Shown here piece after piece: positions 7,533 through 17,303 of a stretch of DNA of 64,000 nt. Within the stretch, counting starts at the first letter, position 1, and each line of letters begins with the position of its first letter. Source of the DNA: CAYTXJ01 sp965613025 (GTDB lineage Bacteria; Desulfobacterota; DSM-4660; Desulfatiglandales; JALVMZ01); contig CBFDUE010000004.1 in assembly GCA_965613025.1 (NCBI GenBank), forward strand, positions 15,743-79,742. The letters run 5' to 3'. Under the pieces are notes generated by a model. That model searched no databases. It was given only the letters and a program-made list of their open reading frames with translations, and had not been told where the DNA came from. The position numbers and the translations under genes are program-made.

Positions 7533-9361
7533 CAGCTCTCCACTTCATGAATCTCTTCCCATGTTACCCTTAACACCTCTTCGTATGTGGTGATTCCCTC
7601 AATTAGTTTTCTTACCGCATTGTCCCTCAGGGTTACCATTCCCTCCTCTATTGCCACCTTTCTTGCAGAGTCTGTATCAAATTGATCCCTTATCAGTGAC
7701 CTTATCCTGTCTGTTACGGTCAGGATCTCAAATACTCCACTCCTTCCAAGATAGCCTGTTCCTCTACATCTTATACAGCCCTTACCTCTATAAAGGGTTA
7801 TCTTACCATCCCTTCTTATATCTATTCCAAGCTCCCTTAATTCCTCTGAATCCATAGTGAATCTCTCTTTACAAAATCTGCAGATCTTTCTTACCAACCG
7901 TTGAGCCACCACACCTATAAGTGTTGCCTTGATTAAGAAGGCAGGAAGACCCAGATCCAGAAGCCTTGTTATGGCAGACACCGCATCATTGGTATGCAGT
8001 GTGGAAAAGACCAGATGTCCAGTTAATGCTGCCTGAATAGCGTTTTCAGCGGTTTCCAGATCCCTCATCTCTCCTATCATTATAATATCCGGGTCCTGCC
8101 TTAGGATATTCCTAAGTATTGAGCCGAAGGTAATTCCCACCGATGGCTGAACCCCGATCTGATTGAAATCTTCGTGTACCATCTCAATGGGATCTTCAAC
8201 AGTGACGATATTAATCTCAGGGGATGAGAGATAGGTAAGGGTGGAATACAGGGTGGTAGACTTTCCACTTCCAGTGGGGCCACATACAAGCACTATACCG
8301 TGTCTCATGTGAATTATCTGCCTGTATCTAAGGAGATCCATATGCGTAAATCCAAGACTATCCAGATCCTGAAAAAGTATCTGAGGGTCCAATATCCTCA
8401 TTACAATCTTTTCTCCAAATGCAACTGGCACAGAAGATACCCTTATCTCCACACTGTCACTGTCTCTTTGTAGCTTTATTCTACCATCCTGTGGCCTTCT
8501 CTTCTCCGTCATATCCATTCTGCTCAGATTTTTTATTCTACTTACAATGGCAGAATGTATGCTCTTTGGAAGCTCAAATACCTTGTGCAAGACCCCGTCA
8601 ATACGGAATCTTACAACACTTATATCCCTTTTGGGTTCAATATGTATATCGCTTGCCCTTTGATCCAATGCATAGGAAAACAAATGATTAACCGCATTTA
8701 CAATATGGTGATCATCAGAGCTAATCTCTCCTTTGCTTAGCTGTTCCAGATTTCCAAGATCCACAGAAGGAATAGAGAATTGCTGTTCAGCCTTTAAGAT
8801 GGAGCGTCTAAAACCATAGAATTCATTTATAACCTTCAATATATCCTCTTTACTGCTAAGGACCGGTCTAACCCTCTGTTGAGTGACCTTAGATATATCT
8901 TGAAGGATTTCTATATCGAGGGGATAGGGAGTTGCAACAATCAGGGTGCCGTCTTTTTCTTCAATGGGAAGGACAAGATTTTTTAATGCAAAGCCTTCTG
9001 GGATCTTTCCTGTGACAAGCTCAAGATCCAGTTTAAGTGGATCGATCTTTTTATATCCCACATTCCAGGCCTTAGAGAGTGCCTGAAGTATGGTCTCTTC
9101 ATCTAAGATCTTTCCAGGTTCATCAGCCCTTTCAAGCTCCATTGCAGATATAATATCTATTATATCCACAGGAGGGCGTATCCTCTTAGACCCTCCTGCT
9201 ACATATCTTATTCGCTGATACTCCTCAAGCCGCTTCTTCAATCTATCCTTCTTTTTGAATATCTCATCCCTCTGCCTTACATCAATAAGACCTTCTTTCA
9301 ATAGAATCCCACAGACCTTCTCTGCGGAAAGATAGTCCCGTTTTATCCTCTTATTATCCAT
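7532..9361 (-). CDS. GspE/PilB-family ATPase
   Basis: Hexameric assembly ATPase of type II secretion or type IV pilus machines. 609 residues from the ATG at 9361. An N-terminal T2SSE_N-like region (to about 190) precedes the ATPase core: ASDIHIEP, Walker A GPTGSGKSTT, the VEDPIE Asp box, Walker B DPDIIMIGEMRD, the His box TGHLVFSTLHTND, and a zinc site made of CRFC and CIRC pairs. An upstream in-frame ATG at 9394 lacks a ribosome site. The 9361 start overlaps the preceding stop (TAATG) with AAAGGAG in front. No PilC, pilin or secretin gene is in the window, so pilus and secretion roles cannot be separated. Confidence 0.9.
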   Translation of the reverse strand: MDNKRIKRDYLSAEKVCGILLKEGLIDVRQRDEIFKKKDRLKKRLEEYQRIRYVAGGSKRIRPPVDIIDIISAMELERADEPGKILDEETILQALSKAWNVGYKKIDPLKLDLELVTGKIPEGFALKNLVLPIEEKDGTLIVATPYPLDIEILQDISKVTQQRVRPVLSSKEDILKVINEFYGFRRSILKAEQQFSIPSVDLGNLEQLSKGEISSDDHHIVNAVNHLFSYALDQRASDIHIEPKRDISVVRFRIDGVLHKVFELPKSIHSAIVSRIKNLSRMDMTEKRRPQDGRIKLQRDSDSVEIRVSSVPVAFGEKIVMRILDPQILFQDLDSLGFTHMDLLRYRQIIHMRHGIVLVCGPTGSGKSTTLYSTLTYLSSPEINIVTVEDPIEMVHEDFNQIGVQPSVGITFGSILRNILRQDPDIIMIGEMRDLETAENAIQAALTGHLVFSTLHTNDAVSAITRLLDLGLPAFLIKATLIGVVAQRLVRKICRFCKERFTMDSEELRELGIDIRRDGKITLYRGKGCIRCRGTGYLGRSGVFEILTVTDRIRSLIRDQFDTDSARKVAIEEGMVTLRDNAVRKLIEGITTYEEVLRVTWEEIHEVES

Positions 9362-10143
9362 TAACCCTTTTTCTCCTTTAATATAAACACCCATCCATTG
9401 GTTTCATAATCAAAGATAAGAGATATGGCAGAAATTGTCAGCGTTTTTCCATTAAATACCATCTCCATAATCTGTTCATCACCTTGGTGTGTAGTTCTAT
9501 CTCTTATAAGATCCCTTAATCGATTTATATCAGATCCCTCTGATAATTCCCATATCCTGCGACCTAAAAGATCTTCAGTGCTTAGATCCAGGATATCAGT
9601 GGCCTTAATGTTACAACCTGTTATAATACCATCGCTATCCACAAATATAATACCCATTGGAAGGGAATTTATAATGGATTTCATGTATCTTATATGATCC
9701 AGAAGCCTTGCAGTTTCCTGCCTGGGCCAGATTTTCCTTGGTTCTATTATCTTGGTCTTTCTCTGCCTTCCCCCCTGTTCCACCTCCTCTAAGACCTTTT
9801 CAATCTCTCTTTTCATATTATTTATGGGGCCTTTTATAATTAGATAATCAACCCCCATATCTTTGGCACTTTCCATCTGCTCAAGTAAACATCCACTATA
9901 TACCACAACCACTATCCCTTTTTCTTTTGCCCATCCCTTCAAAAACTCAATGATCTGCTCCCCATCTGCATAGGAGATCATATAGTCCATAAAGATAAGA
10001 TCAAAGTCTTGCCTTCTAACCATCTCAAGTCCCTTTCCCGCCCTGTAAGATCTCCAGACCCTATAGCCCCTCCCCGTAAGTATCCTCTCTAAGAATTCCA
10101 CAAAGAGAAAGTCATTATCAATTATGAGTGCCTTTCCTTTCAT
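9361..10143 (-). CDS. Response-regulator receiver plus PAS domain protein
   Basis: About 260 residues. Residues 1-120 form a CheY-like receiver: acidic pair IIDND, phosphoacceptor Asp in LIFMDYM, and conserved Lys in LIIKGP. A basic linker is followed by a PAS domain (about 148-258; SIINSLPMGIIFVDSDGIITGCN). There is no DNA-binding or enzymatic output, so it probably signals through protein contacts. The start is taken at 10143, which has AGGAG in front; an upstream ATG at 10167 overlaps the preceding gene and has none. It lies between two PilB-like ATPase genes, so control of those motors is the natural inference. Confidence 0.8.
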   Translation of the reverse strand: MKGKALIIDNDFLFVEFLERILTGRGYRVWRSYRAGKGLEMVRRQDFDLIFMDYMISYADGEQIIEFLKGWAKEKGIVVVVYSGCLLEQMESAKDMGVDYLIIKGPINNMKREIEKVLEEVEQGGRQRKTKIIEPRKIWPRQETARLLDHIRYMKSIINSLPMGIIFVDSDGIITGCNIKATDILDLSTEDLLGRRIWELSEGSDINRLRDLIRDRTTHQGDEQIMEMVFNGKTLTISAISLIFDYETNGWVFILKEKKG

Positions 10144-10154
10144 CCCCCTCTCTC

Positions 10155-12515
10155 CTATGTTACACATACCCTTCTTACCTCACCCATATCCGTCTCACCA
10201 CTGAGCACCTTTAAGATACCATCCTGTTTTAGTGTGGTCATTCCCTCCTTAAGTGCAGCATCTCTTATAGTCTCTGTCTCTGCCTCTTTTTTAATAAGTT
10301 TTTTGATTGTAGCGGTTCCTTCCATGAGTTCATGAATGCCCATTCTGCCTCTATACCCTGTATTCATACACTTATCGCATCCCTTAGGCCTATAGAGCAC
10401 CAGCTCTTTGGAATATGTGATACCGGTATTTTTAAAGAACTCTTTTCCATACTCCATTACTAAGGATTCAAATTCCTCTTCATCAGGATGGTATGGCTCT
10501 CTGCAGTCTTTACAAAGCCGTCGGACCAGTCTCTGTGCCAGCACCCCGAGTAATGAGTCTGCAAAATTAAGCGGATTTATTCCCATATCCAAGAGCCTTG
10601 TGATGGTCTCTGGGGCGCTGTTGGTATGCAATGTGGAAAAGACCAGATGCCCTGTTAAAGATGCCTCCACTGCAATGGAAGCAGTCTCTTTATCCCTCAT
10701 CTCACCTATCATTATAACATCAGGATCTGCCCTGAGAAACGCCCTCATAACTCTTGCAAAATCAAGTCCAATCTTTGGCTTTACCTCTACCTGCCTCATT
10801 CCCTTCTGTGTGATCTCCACAGGATCCTCAGCAGTCCATATCTTTATCTTTGGGGTATTTATATAATCTAAGCATGCATGAAGTGTGGTGGTCTTCCCTG
10901 ACCCAGTTGGACCAACCACTAAGACTATTCCATAGGGTTGGGTTATCAGCCTCTTCAGAGTTGAAAGATTTCGCTCTGTCATCCCCATATCCTCAAGCTT
11001 CATTGCCCCTGCCTTAGCCAATATCCTGAGCACCGCATCTTCATAACCTCCCACTGTAGGGATAGTGGCCAATCTGAGCTCAAAGGGTGTTATACCCTTT
11101 CTTCTGAATTTAATCTTACCATCCTGAGGAAGGCGTCTTTCTGAGATATCAAGCCCTGCCATTATCTTTAATCTGGAAAGCACAGGTCTTGCCATACTCA
11201 ATGGAAGGCTGATATATTCCTGACAGACCCCATCTAACCTAAACCTTATAATAGTCCTCTTTTCCTGAGGAGAGGGTTCAATATGAATGTCTGAGGCCCC
11301 CTGTCTAAATGCACTTAACAATATATGATCCACCGCTCTTACCACCTCTCCAGATTCCTCATCCCACTCCTCCTCTATCTCTTCTTCCTCCTCCTCAACA
11401 AGGCTTATCTTAGGAAGATTTGATAGATCTTCAAAGAGCTCCCTTTCTCTTTCCTCTTCCTCTTTCCTTTCATAGATCAGCTCTATATACCTTTCAATGT
11501 CCTCCTTAAGCCCTACATAGAATTTGATCCTATCGGTCTTAAGAAGTGCCCTTATATGATCTATCTTCATAGGATCATTGGGATTATCCACCAAGACCTC
11601 CACACCATCTTTACTCCATCTCAATGGAACCCAGTGCTCATGAAGCAGAAAGGACTTTTTTATACTTACCACAAGCTCTGATGGGAGCAATATATTGGGT
11701 TCAAAACCTTTAAATGGGCATCTGTAATAGTGTGAAAGGGATCTGCCTATGTCTTCCTTTTTAATGTGAAAATGCTCCATAAGGACAGTATCAATACTCT
11801 TTCCGCTTCGCTTTGATATATAAAAGGCCTCTTTTAGCTGCTCAGGGCTTATGATATGGTTCTGAATCAGATAATCATAGCGTGAGCCGGATACTATGCT
11901 TATCTTCAATATCTCCATCCTTTTCTTTATATCTGGATCCTGAGGGAATTCTTTGAGCAGCTCTTCGTAAAGGTTCCTTGCCAAATCTTTACTTCCTCTG
12001 CTATCTAAGTATTCGGCAAGCACTAAGAATGCCTCCTTGTATCTGGAGCCCTTTGAATTGATATTCTTTCTGATTATATCTTTTACCTTTTCAGTTGCCT
12101 CTGAAACACTATATCTATGTATCAGGATCTGCATCAGATTGGGAATTATCCAGGATATGGAATATCCCAAAGAAAGCAACTTTTCATACTCAGAGATAGC
12201 CCTATCCAGGAGGCCAAGTTCTTTAAATGCCTCGGCACTTTCTAAGATCTCCGATGGTGTCTGACTGAGATCAAGAGCTTCATTTATCCTGCGCAGATCT
12301 TCTGGTCCAATATCCTTTACATATCTCTTTTTTCCATCTTTAATCTTCTCTTTAAGCTCATCCATCCTTTTTTGTATCTGCCTTTTCTTTGCCTCTTCAA
12401 TTGAAAAGGCATCAATTATCTCCTTATAGACACTTAGGGCCTCATCCAAAAGACCCATAGACTCGTAGGTCTCAGCCTCCCTAAGCCTCTTTTCCATATC
12501 ACCGCTGCTATTCAT
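10155..12515 (-). CDS. PilB/GspE-like ATPase with N-terminal TPR region
   Basis: 786 residues, about 200 longer than a usual PilB. Residues 1-200 are helical pairs of TPR type (YESMGLLDEALSVYKEI, FKELGLLDRAISEYEKL, EYLDSRGSKDLARNLYEEL). Residues 210-345 match the N-terminal domain of these ATPases. An acidic tract EEEEEEIEEEWDEE follows near 380. The core has ASDIHIEP, Walker A GPTGSGKTTT, AEDPVE, Walker B DPDVIMIGEMRD, TGHLVFSTLHTNS and the zinc pairs CKDC and CDKC. The TPR part suggests docking to a partner, perhaps the MglA-like GTPase encoded directly upstream (5 bases away). Confidence 0.88.
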   Translation of the reverse strand: MNSSGDMEKRLREAETYESMGLLDEALSVYKEIIDAFSIEEAKKRQIQKRMDELKEKIKDGKKRYVKDIGPEDLRRINEALDLSQTPSEILESAEAFKELGLLDRAISEYEKLLSLGYSISWIIPNLMQILIHRYSVSEATEKVKDIIRKNINSKGSRYKEAFLVLAEYLDSRGSKDLARNLYEELLKEFPQDPDIKKRMEILKISIVSGSRYDYLIQNHIISPEQLKEAFYISKRSGKSIDTVLMEHFHIKKEDIGRSLSHYYRCPFKGFEPNILLPSELVVSIKKSFLLHEHWVPLRWSKDGVEVLVDNPNDPMKIDHIRALLKTDRIKFYVGLKEDIERYIELIYERKEEEERERELFEDLSNLPKISLVEEEEEEIEEEWDEESGEVVRAVDHILLSAFRQGASDIHIEPSPQEKRTIIRFRLDGVCQEYISLPLSMARPVLSRLKIMAGLDISERRLPQDGKIKFRRKGITPFELRLATIPTVGGYEDAVLRILAKAGAMKLEDMGMTERNLSTLKRLITQPYGIVLVVGPTGSGKTTTLHACLDYINTPKIKIWTAEDPVEITQKGMRQVEVKPKIGLDFARVMRAFLRADPDVIMIGEMRDKETASIAVEASLTGHLVFSTLHTNSAPETITRLLDMGINPLNFADSLLGVLAQRLVRRLCKDCREPYHPDEEEFESLVMEYGKEFFKNTGITYSKELVLYRPKGCDKCMNTGYRGRMGIHELMEGTATIKKLIKKEAETETIRDAALKEGMTTLKQDGILKVLSGETDMGEVRRVCVT

Positions 12516-12520
12516 CTTCT

Positions 12521-13129
12521 TTAGATAATACCTCCCTTTCTGAGGGATCTTACCACAAGCTCAATTATCTCTTTCATGGTGGGTATGACATTCCTTCCAT
12601 AAAGAGCACTTGCCTCAAAATAGGGGGCTCTTAACTCATGGTTTAGATCTGCTTCCAGAGAGGCTATATCTAAGAGTGGGATTCCCTTCTTTTCCAGATC
12701 CCTCTTATTGTATTGAAATACTATTGGTATTCGAAATATGTCCCTCTGTAAGATGGAAAGATTTTCTCTAAGATCCAAAAGGGATATTATGTTTTTCTCC
12801 CTTCTTACCAATATGGAATCTGCAACAAAGACTATACCATCCACTCCCTTCAGTATCAGTCTTCGGGTCCTCTGGTATGCAGATTGCCCTGGCACACTGA
12901 AGAACTTGACCTCTAAGCGATATTTCTTTATAGTTCCCAGATTAAAGAGAAAGTAGTCAAAGAAAAAGGTCTTCTTCTCTTCCCAATTCACTATTGAAAG
13001 CCTGGATCTTATCCTGTCCCTATAGGTATTGTATATATATTCAAGGTTTGTGCTCTTTCCTCCTCTTCCAGGCCCATAGTATACGATCTTAACTCCAATC
13101 TTTCTGTTTTTTTTATCTATCCATGCCAT
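12521..13129 (-). CDS. MglA-like small Ras-type GTPase
   Basis: 202 residues. The P-loop GPGRGGKS is at 19-26. The MglA-type switch region reads KFFSVPGQSAYQRTRRLILKG, followed by GVDGIVFVADS, and the base-specificity motif is NKRDL. MglA proteins set cell polarity and drive gliding or pilus-based motility in Myxococcus and relatives. Here the gene is first of an operon with two PilB-like ATPases and a receiver-PAS protein, which supports a role in pilus or motility control. No MglB (roadblock) partner gene is in the window. Confidence 0.85.
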   Translation of the reverse strand: MAWIDKKNRKIGVKIVYYGPGRGGKSTNLEYIYNTYRDRIRSRLSIVNWEEKKTFFFDYFLFNLGTIKKYRLEVKFFSVPGQSAYQRTRRLILKGVDGIVFVADSILVRREKNIISLLDLRENLSILQRDIFRIPIVFQYNKRDLEKKGIPLLDIASLEADLNHELRAPYFEASALYGRNVIPTMKEIIELVVRSLRKGGII

Positions 13130-13183
13130 AATTTGGTAAAATCTATTTTATTTGCTTATATTTTGTATGTAAAATGATTTATT

Positions 13184-14569
13184 ATGAAAAGAGACAGGAA
13201 CTTTGAGACAGAGATAGAGAAGATAACACCCGAGGGAAAGGGGTTGTGTAGGATTGATGGGCTGGTGGTGTTTGTAAAGAGGGCTATCCCTGGGGAGAAG
13301 GTAGTTCTAAGATTATCTAAAAAGAAGAGGAGTTATGCAGAGGCAGAGATAGTAGAGATATTAAACCCATCTCCATATAGAAGATCCCCCTTCTGCCCAT
13401 ATTTTCCCCTCTGTGGGGGATGTCAATGGCAGCACATAAGCTATGATGCACAGCTCCAATATAAGCATGAGCTCCTCTACGAGGCATTAAACAGGGCGGT
13501 TGGGATAAACAGAGATATTATTCTACCCATAGTGGATTCACCTGAAGAATTTCACTACAGAAATAAGATGGAGTTTTCTTTCTCAAACAGGGTATGGAAT
13601 ATGCAAAGGAAAGATAGAGATGATACTGAATTTGCATTAGGGCTTCATGTATCTGGCACATATTATAAGGTGCTGGATATGGAAGGGTGTATGCTTCAGT
13701 CCCAGATAGGTGATCTGATCTTAAGGAAGGTAAAGGAATGGGTAAGAGAAAATCGCCTCTCTATTTATGATATTAAGAGGCATGAAGGTTCTCTGAGATA
13801 TCTTACACTTAGATATGCAAAAGGAAGTGGAAAATGGATGGTGGTGATTGTTACAAAGAGGGAGGAATCTCATAGCCTAAGGAAGTTGGTAGGGCCTCTA
13901 AGAGATGAGATACCATCCATACATACAGTCATTAATAGTATCAATACAAGGAAAGCAAATATAGCGGTTGGAGAAAGAGAGATACTGCTTTTGGGCGATG
14001 GTTATATTCAAGAGAGGATAGGAAGATATATGTTTAGGATATCTTCCAATTCCTTTTTTCAGACCAATTTTCTTAATCTAAAAAGGCTCTATGATCTGAT
14101 CCTGGAGCTATCAGGACTAAAGGGAGGAGAATATGTCCTGGATCTTTACAGTGGCACTGGCACCATATCCATATATGTTTCAGAGATTGCAAGCCATGTT
14201 TTGGGAATTGAGCTGGAAGAAAGCGCTGTTAAGGATGCATGGGAAAATTGTAAGATAAATGGTGTGGAAAACTGTAGTTTTTTTAAGGGGGATATACTCA
14301 AGATTCTACCCCATGTAAGGATATCTCCAGATCTTGTGATAATGGACCCTCCAAGGGCAGGTATGCATAAAAGAGTTATATCCATGCTAAGGGATATGGC
14401 TCCCCCGGTGATGTTATATGTGTCGTGCAATCCCACCACCCTTTCAAGGGATCTTTCCTTACTGAAAGAAGATTATGCAATAGAGCTGATTCAACCCATT
14501 GATATGTTTCCCCAGACTCATCATGTGGAAAGCATCGTGCGTATGGTAAGAAAAAGGAAGGTGAGATGA
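13184..14569 (+). CDS. rlmD: 23S rRNA (uracil-5-)-methyltransferase, RlmD/RumA family
   Basis: SAM-dependent enzyme forming 5-methyluridine in RNA. An N-terminal TRAM domain covers about residues 1-62. Cys71, Cys77 and Cys80 (CPYFPLCGGC), with a later Cys in EGCMLQ, form the 4Fe-4S site. The SAM fold has DLYSGTGTISIYV and the end has DPPRAGMH and the catalytic Cys in YVSCNPTTLSRDL. 461 residues, full length. The exact target uridine is not proven by sequence. Its stop overlaps the start of dus (ATGA). Confidence 0.92.
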   Translation: MKRDRNFETEIEKITPEGKGLCRIDGLVVFVKRAIPGEKVVLRLSKKKRSYAEAEIVEILNPSPYRRSPFCPYFPLCGGCQWQHISYDAQLQYKHELLYEALNRAVGINRDIILPIVDSPEEFHYRNKMEFSFSNRVWNMQRKDRDDTEFALGLHVSGTYYKVLDMEGCMLQSQIGDLILRKVKEWVRENRLSIYDIKRHEGSLRYLTLRYAKGSGKWMVVIVTKREESHSLRKLVGPLRDEIPSIHTVINSINTRKANIAVGEREILLLGDGYIQERIGRYMFRISSNSFFQTNFLNLKRLYDLILELSGLKGGEYVLDLYSGTGTISIYVSEIASHVLGIELEESAVKDAWENCKINGVENCSFFKGDILKILPHVRISPDLVIMDPPRAGMHKRVISMLRDMAPPVMLYVSCNPTTLSRDLSLLKEDYAIELIQPIDMFPQTHHVESIVRMVRKRKVR

Positions 14570-15552
14570 GGAGTCTTAAGATTGGAGATATCATTTTGGA
14601 AAACTGTCTTTTAATGGCACCTATGGCAGGAATAACTGATCCTGCATTTAGAGCTCTTATAAGAAGGATGGGCGCCTCATTGGTTTTTACTGAGATGATA
14701 AGTTCTGTGGGGTTAGTAAAGGGAGATAAAAAGACACGGAGATATCTTTTTACTGAATCCTCCCAGAGGCCTGTTGCATTCCAGATATCTGGTTCAGATC
14801 CTAAGACCATGGCAGAGGCAGCGATCATCTGCCAAGAATCGGGTGCAGATCTGGTAGATATCAATATGGGATGCCCTGCAAAGAAGGTAGTAAAGAAGGG
14901 CGCAGGAGCTGCACTACTCAGTGATCCTATAAGGGTTTATAAGATAGTATCTGAGGTAAAAAATGCCATATCCATACCTCTTACCTGTAAGATAAGGGCA
15001 GGGTGGAATAGCTCAGAGTGCGGGATAAGGGATGTAGCAAAGGCAATTGAAGATGGGGGGGCAGATGGAATAATCATACATGCAAGATATGCCGATTGGG
15101 ATTTTTCAAGATCAGCAGACTGGAGCCATATCTCTTCTGTAAAAGCCACTGTAGATATTCCTGTGATAGGAAATGGGGATATATTCAGCGTGGAAGATAT
15201 ATTTAAGATGAAAGAGAAGACTAAATGCGATGGAGTAATGATTGCAAGAGGGGCCTTAAGGGATCCATGGATATTTAAGAAGGCCATAGACCTTAAAGTC
15301 AGTGGAAGATATATGGAACCCCACATAGAAGAAAAAGGAAGACTCTTTTTTGAATATGTAAAGACCCTCAGAAGATTCTATGATGAAAGAGGACTATTAT
15401 TGAGGTCAAAAAGGATCCTGTTTATGATCACAAAGGGAAGTGCAGGAGCAAGGAGATTTAGAGAGAGGATCTCCCATATAGAGGATATGGAACAGCTCTT
15501 GGAGATCTTTAATAATTATCTGTCTGAATTTAAAAGAGATAATAAGGAGTGA
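14566..15552 (+). CDS. dus: tRNA-dihydrouridine synthase
   Basis: FMN enzyme reducing uridines in the tRNA D-loop. 328 residues. MAPMAGITDPAFR is near the start, NMGCPAKKVVKKGAGAAL carries the catalytic Cys near residue 103, and the FMN-phosphate loop is PVIGNGDI. It looks closest to the DusB subfamily, but that is by eye. It overlaps rlmD by 4 bases and precedes the ispH fusion, so it sits in the middle of an RNA-modification and isoprenoid operon. Confidence 0.93.
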   Translation: MRSLKIGDIILENCLLMAPMAGITDPAFRALIRRMGASLVFTEMISSVGLVKGDKKTRRYLFTESSQRPVAFQISGSDPKTMAEAAIICQESGADLVDINMGCPAKKVVKKGAGAALLSDPIRVYKIVSEVKNAISIPLTCKIRAGWNSSECGIRDVAKAIEDGGADGIIIHARYADWDFSRSADWSHISSVKATVDIPVIGNGDIFSVEDIFKMKEKTKCDGVMIARGALRDPWIFKKAIDLKVSGRYMEPHIEEKGRLFFEYVKTLRRFYDERGLLLRSKRILFMITKGSAGARRFRERISHIEDMEQLLEIFNNYLSEFKRDNKE

Positions 15553-15556
15553 TGTA

Positions 15557-17296
15557 TTGAAAGTCAAGCTGGCAAGGACAGCCGGGTTCTGCATGGGGGT
15601 TAAGAGGGCAATGGACATGGTATTAAGTGAGGCCTTAAGAGGTAATGGCCCTATCTATACCTATGGCCCCCTAATCCATAACAGACAGGTCCTTCAACTC
15701 TTGGAGCAGAAGGGGATATACTTAATAGATGATGTATCAGAGTTAAAAGAGGGGGTGCTTCTTATAAGGGCTCATGGAATACCACCACAGATAAGAGAAA
15801 AGCTAAGATCCTTGCCTTTAAAGGTGATTGATGCCACCTGTCCCAGGGTTGCGAAGGTTCAGGCAATTATTAGATATTACAGCAGAAAGGGATATAAGAC
15901 CGTTATCTTTGGTGAAAGGGAACATCCAGAGGTAATAGGTCTTTTGGGGTATGCAGAAAACGGTGCCCATGTTATAAATTCTCTTTCAGATATTATGTCT
16001 CTTCCATCAAAAGGACCATATCTTCTGGTTGCCCAGACAACACAGGAACTCGGCCTCTTTGATGAGATAAGTAAGGCCTTTAAGGAGAGATTTCCCGACT
16101 CTCTTATTATTAACACCATATGTGATACAACAGTTGAAAGGCAGGAAGAGGTGAAGAGGATATGTTCTGAAGTAGATGCCATGGTAGTGGTTGGAGGATA
16201 TCATAGCGGAAATACAAAGAGACTTGCAGAAGTTGCAAGATCCACTGGCATTCCCACATTTCATATTGAAAGGGCAGATGAACTCCCCATTGATAAGCTA
16301 TCTCACATGAAGATAGTGGGCCTTACTGGAGGAGCCTCTACCCCTAACTGGATAATAAAGGAGGTGCTTCAGAGGCTGGAGCGTATATCTTCCTATAGGG
16401 AATTGGGGATATGGAAAGGGATGAAGAGGGTTATGAGCTTTTTTTCTAAGACAAATATGATGATATTTTTGGGTGCACTGTCCCTTTCCTATGCCATTAA
16501 GAGGTTCTGGAATATGCCCATAGATGGAAGGATGTGTCTTTTAGTATCTCTATATCTTTACGGATTGCATCTGATTAATAGGTTTTTAGATAAGGGCTCA
16601 GGCACATATAATGAGCCAGATACAGCAAGATTTTATAACAGATACAGAAAGGCCTTTGTGCTGATCTCCTCACTCTGTATTCTATTTTCACTTATACTGG
16701 CCTATAATATTGAAAAGATGGCATTTTTAATATTAATCTGCCTTACAATGATTGGTCTAGCATATAGCCTCTTTATCATACCTTCCTTTCTTCCCATACT
16801 TGGAAGATACCGTAGCATAAAGGATATACCAGGTTCCAAGACGCTATCCATACCAATTGCCTGGACCACTATGATAGGGATTCTACCTTTTTTAGAATAT
16901 GGAAAGATTACCCTGTCCCCTATACTTTTGACATGTTCCATTGTATTCTCTCTGATATTTATAAGAACCTCTCTCTTTGATATCTTCCATATACAGGGGG
17001 ATCTTATCGTAGGAACAGAGACTATCCCTGTAATTATTGGAGAAAAGAATAGCCTTAAGATTATTGAATATCTTTCAGCCCTTATGATTTTGCCACTGTT
17101 TTATGTATATATCAGCGGAGTGGTTAGATCGCCTGAAATTCTCTTTTTTATCCTATGCTTTCCATATGCTCTGCTCTTAGTAAATATATACAGAAAGGGG
17201 TGGATATATCCTGGATTGAGGCTTGAGACTATGGTAGATGGAATCCTTATTCTGCCTGGAATACTTTCAATGATCTGGAATATTCTATTAAAATAA
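15557..17296 (+). CDS. ispH: IspH fused to UbiA-type membrane prenyltransferase
   Basis: The N-terminal part (1-285) is 4-hydroxy-3-methylbut-2-enyl diphosphate reductase, the last step of the MEP isoprenoid route. The three cluster cysteines are Cys12 (GFCMGV), Cys95 (DATCP) and Cys189 (NTICDTT), with GPLIHN, RAHG, REHPE and GGASTPNW present. From about residue 296 to 579 there are 7-9 hydrophobic segments with UbiA-like aspartate motifs: NRFLD then NEPD at 341-355, and DIFHIQGDLIVGTETIPV near 475-495. The start is TTG 15557 behind AAGGAG; no ATG fits. There is no stop or frameshift at the junction, so this is one continuous reading frame. UbiA enzymes move prenyl chains onto aromatic or other acceptors; the acceptor here is unknown. 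Confidence 0.88.
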   Translation: MKVKLARTAGFCMGVKRAMDMVLSEALRGNGPIYTYGPLIHNRQVLQLLEQKGIYLIDDVSELKEGVLLIRAHGIPPQIREKLRSLPLKVIDATCPRVAKVQAIIRYYSRKGYKTVIFGEREHPEVIGLLGYAENGAHVINSLSDIMSLPSKGPYLLVAQTTQELGLFDEISKAFKERFPDSLIINTICDTTVERQEEVKRICSEVDAMVVVGGYHSGNTKRLAEVARSTGIPTFHIERADELPIDKLSHMKIVGLTGGASTPNWIIKEVLQRLERISSYRELGIWKGMKRVMSFFSKTNMMIFLGALSLSYAIKRFWNMPIDGRMCLLVSLYLYGLHLINRFLDKGSGTYNEPDTARFYNRYRKAFVLISSLCILFSLILAYNIEKMAFLILICLTMIGLAYSLFIIPSFLPILGRYRSIKDIPGSKTLSIPIAWTTMIGILPFLEYGKITLSPILLTCSIVFSLIFIRTSLFDIFHIQGDLIVGTETIPVIIGEKNSLKIIEYLSALMILPLFYVYISGVVRSPEILFFILCFPYALLLVNIYRKGWIYPGLRLETMVDGILILPGILSMIWNILLK

Positions 17297-17303
17297 GGGA
17301 TCC

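Noticed and set aside
14376..14864. 162-codon minus-strand frame
   Set aside because: Opposite the rlmD-dus junction; both plus-strand genes are certain.
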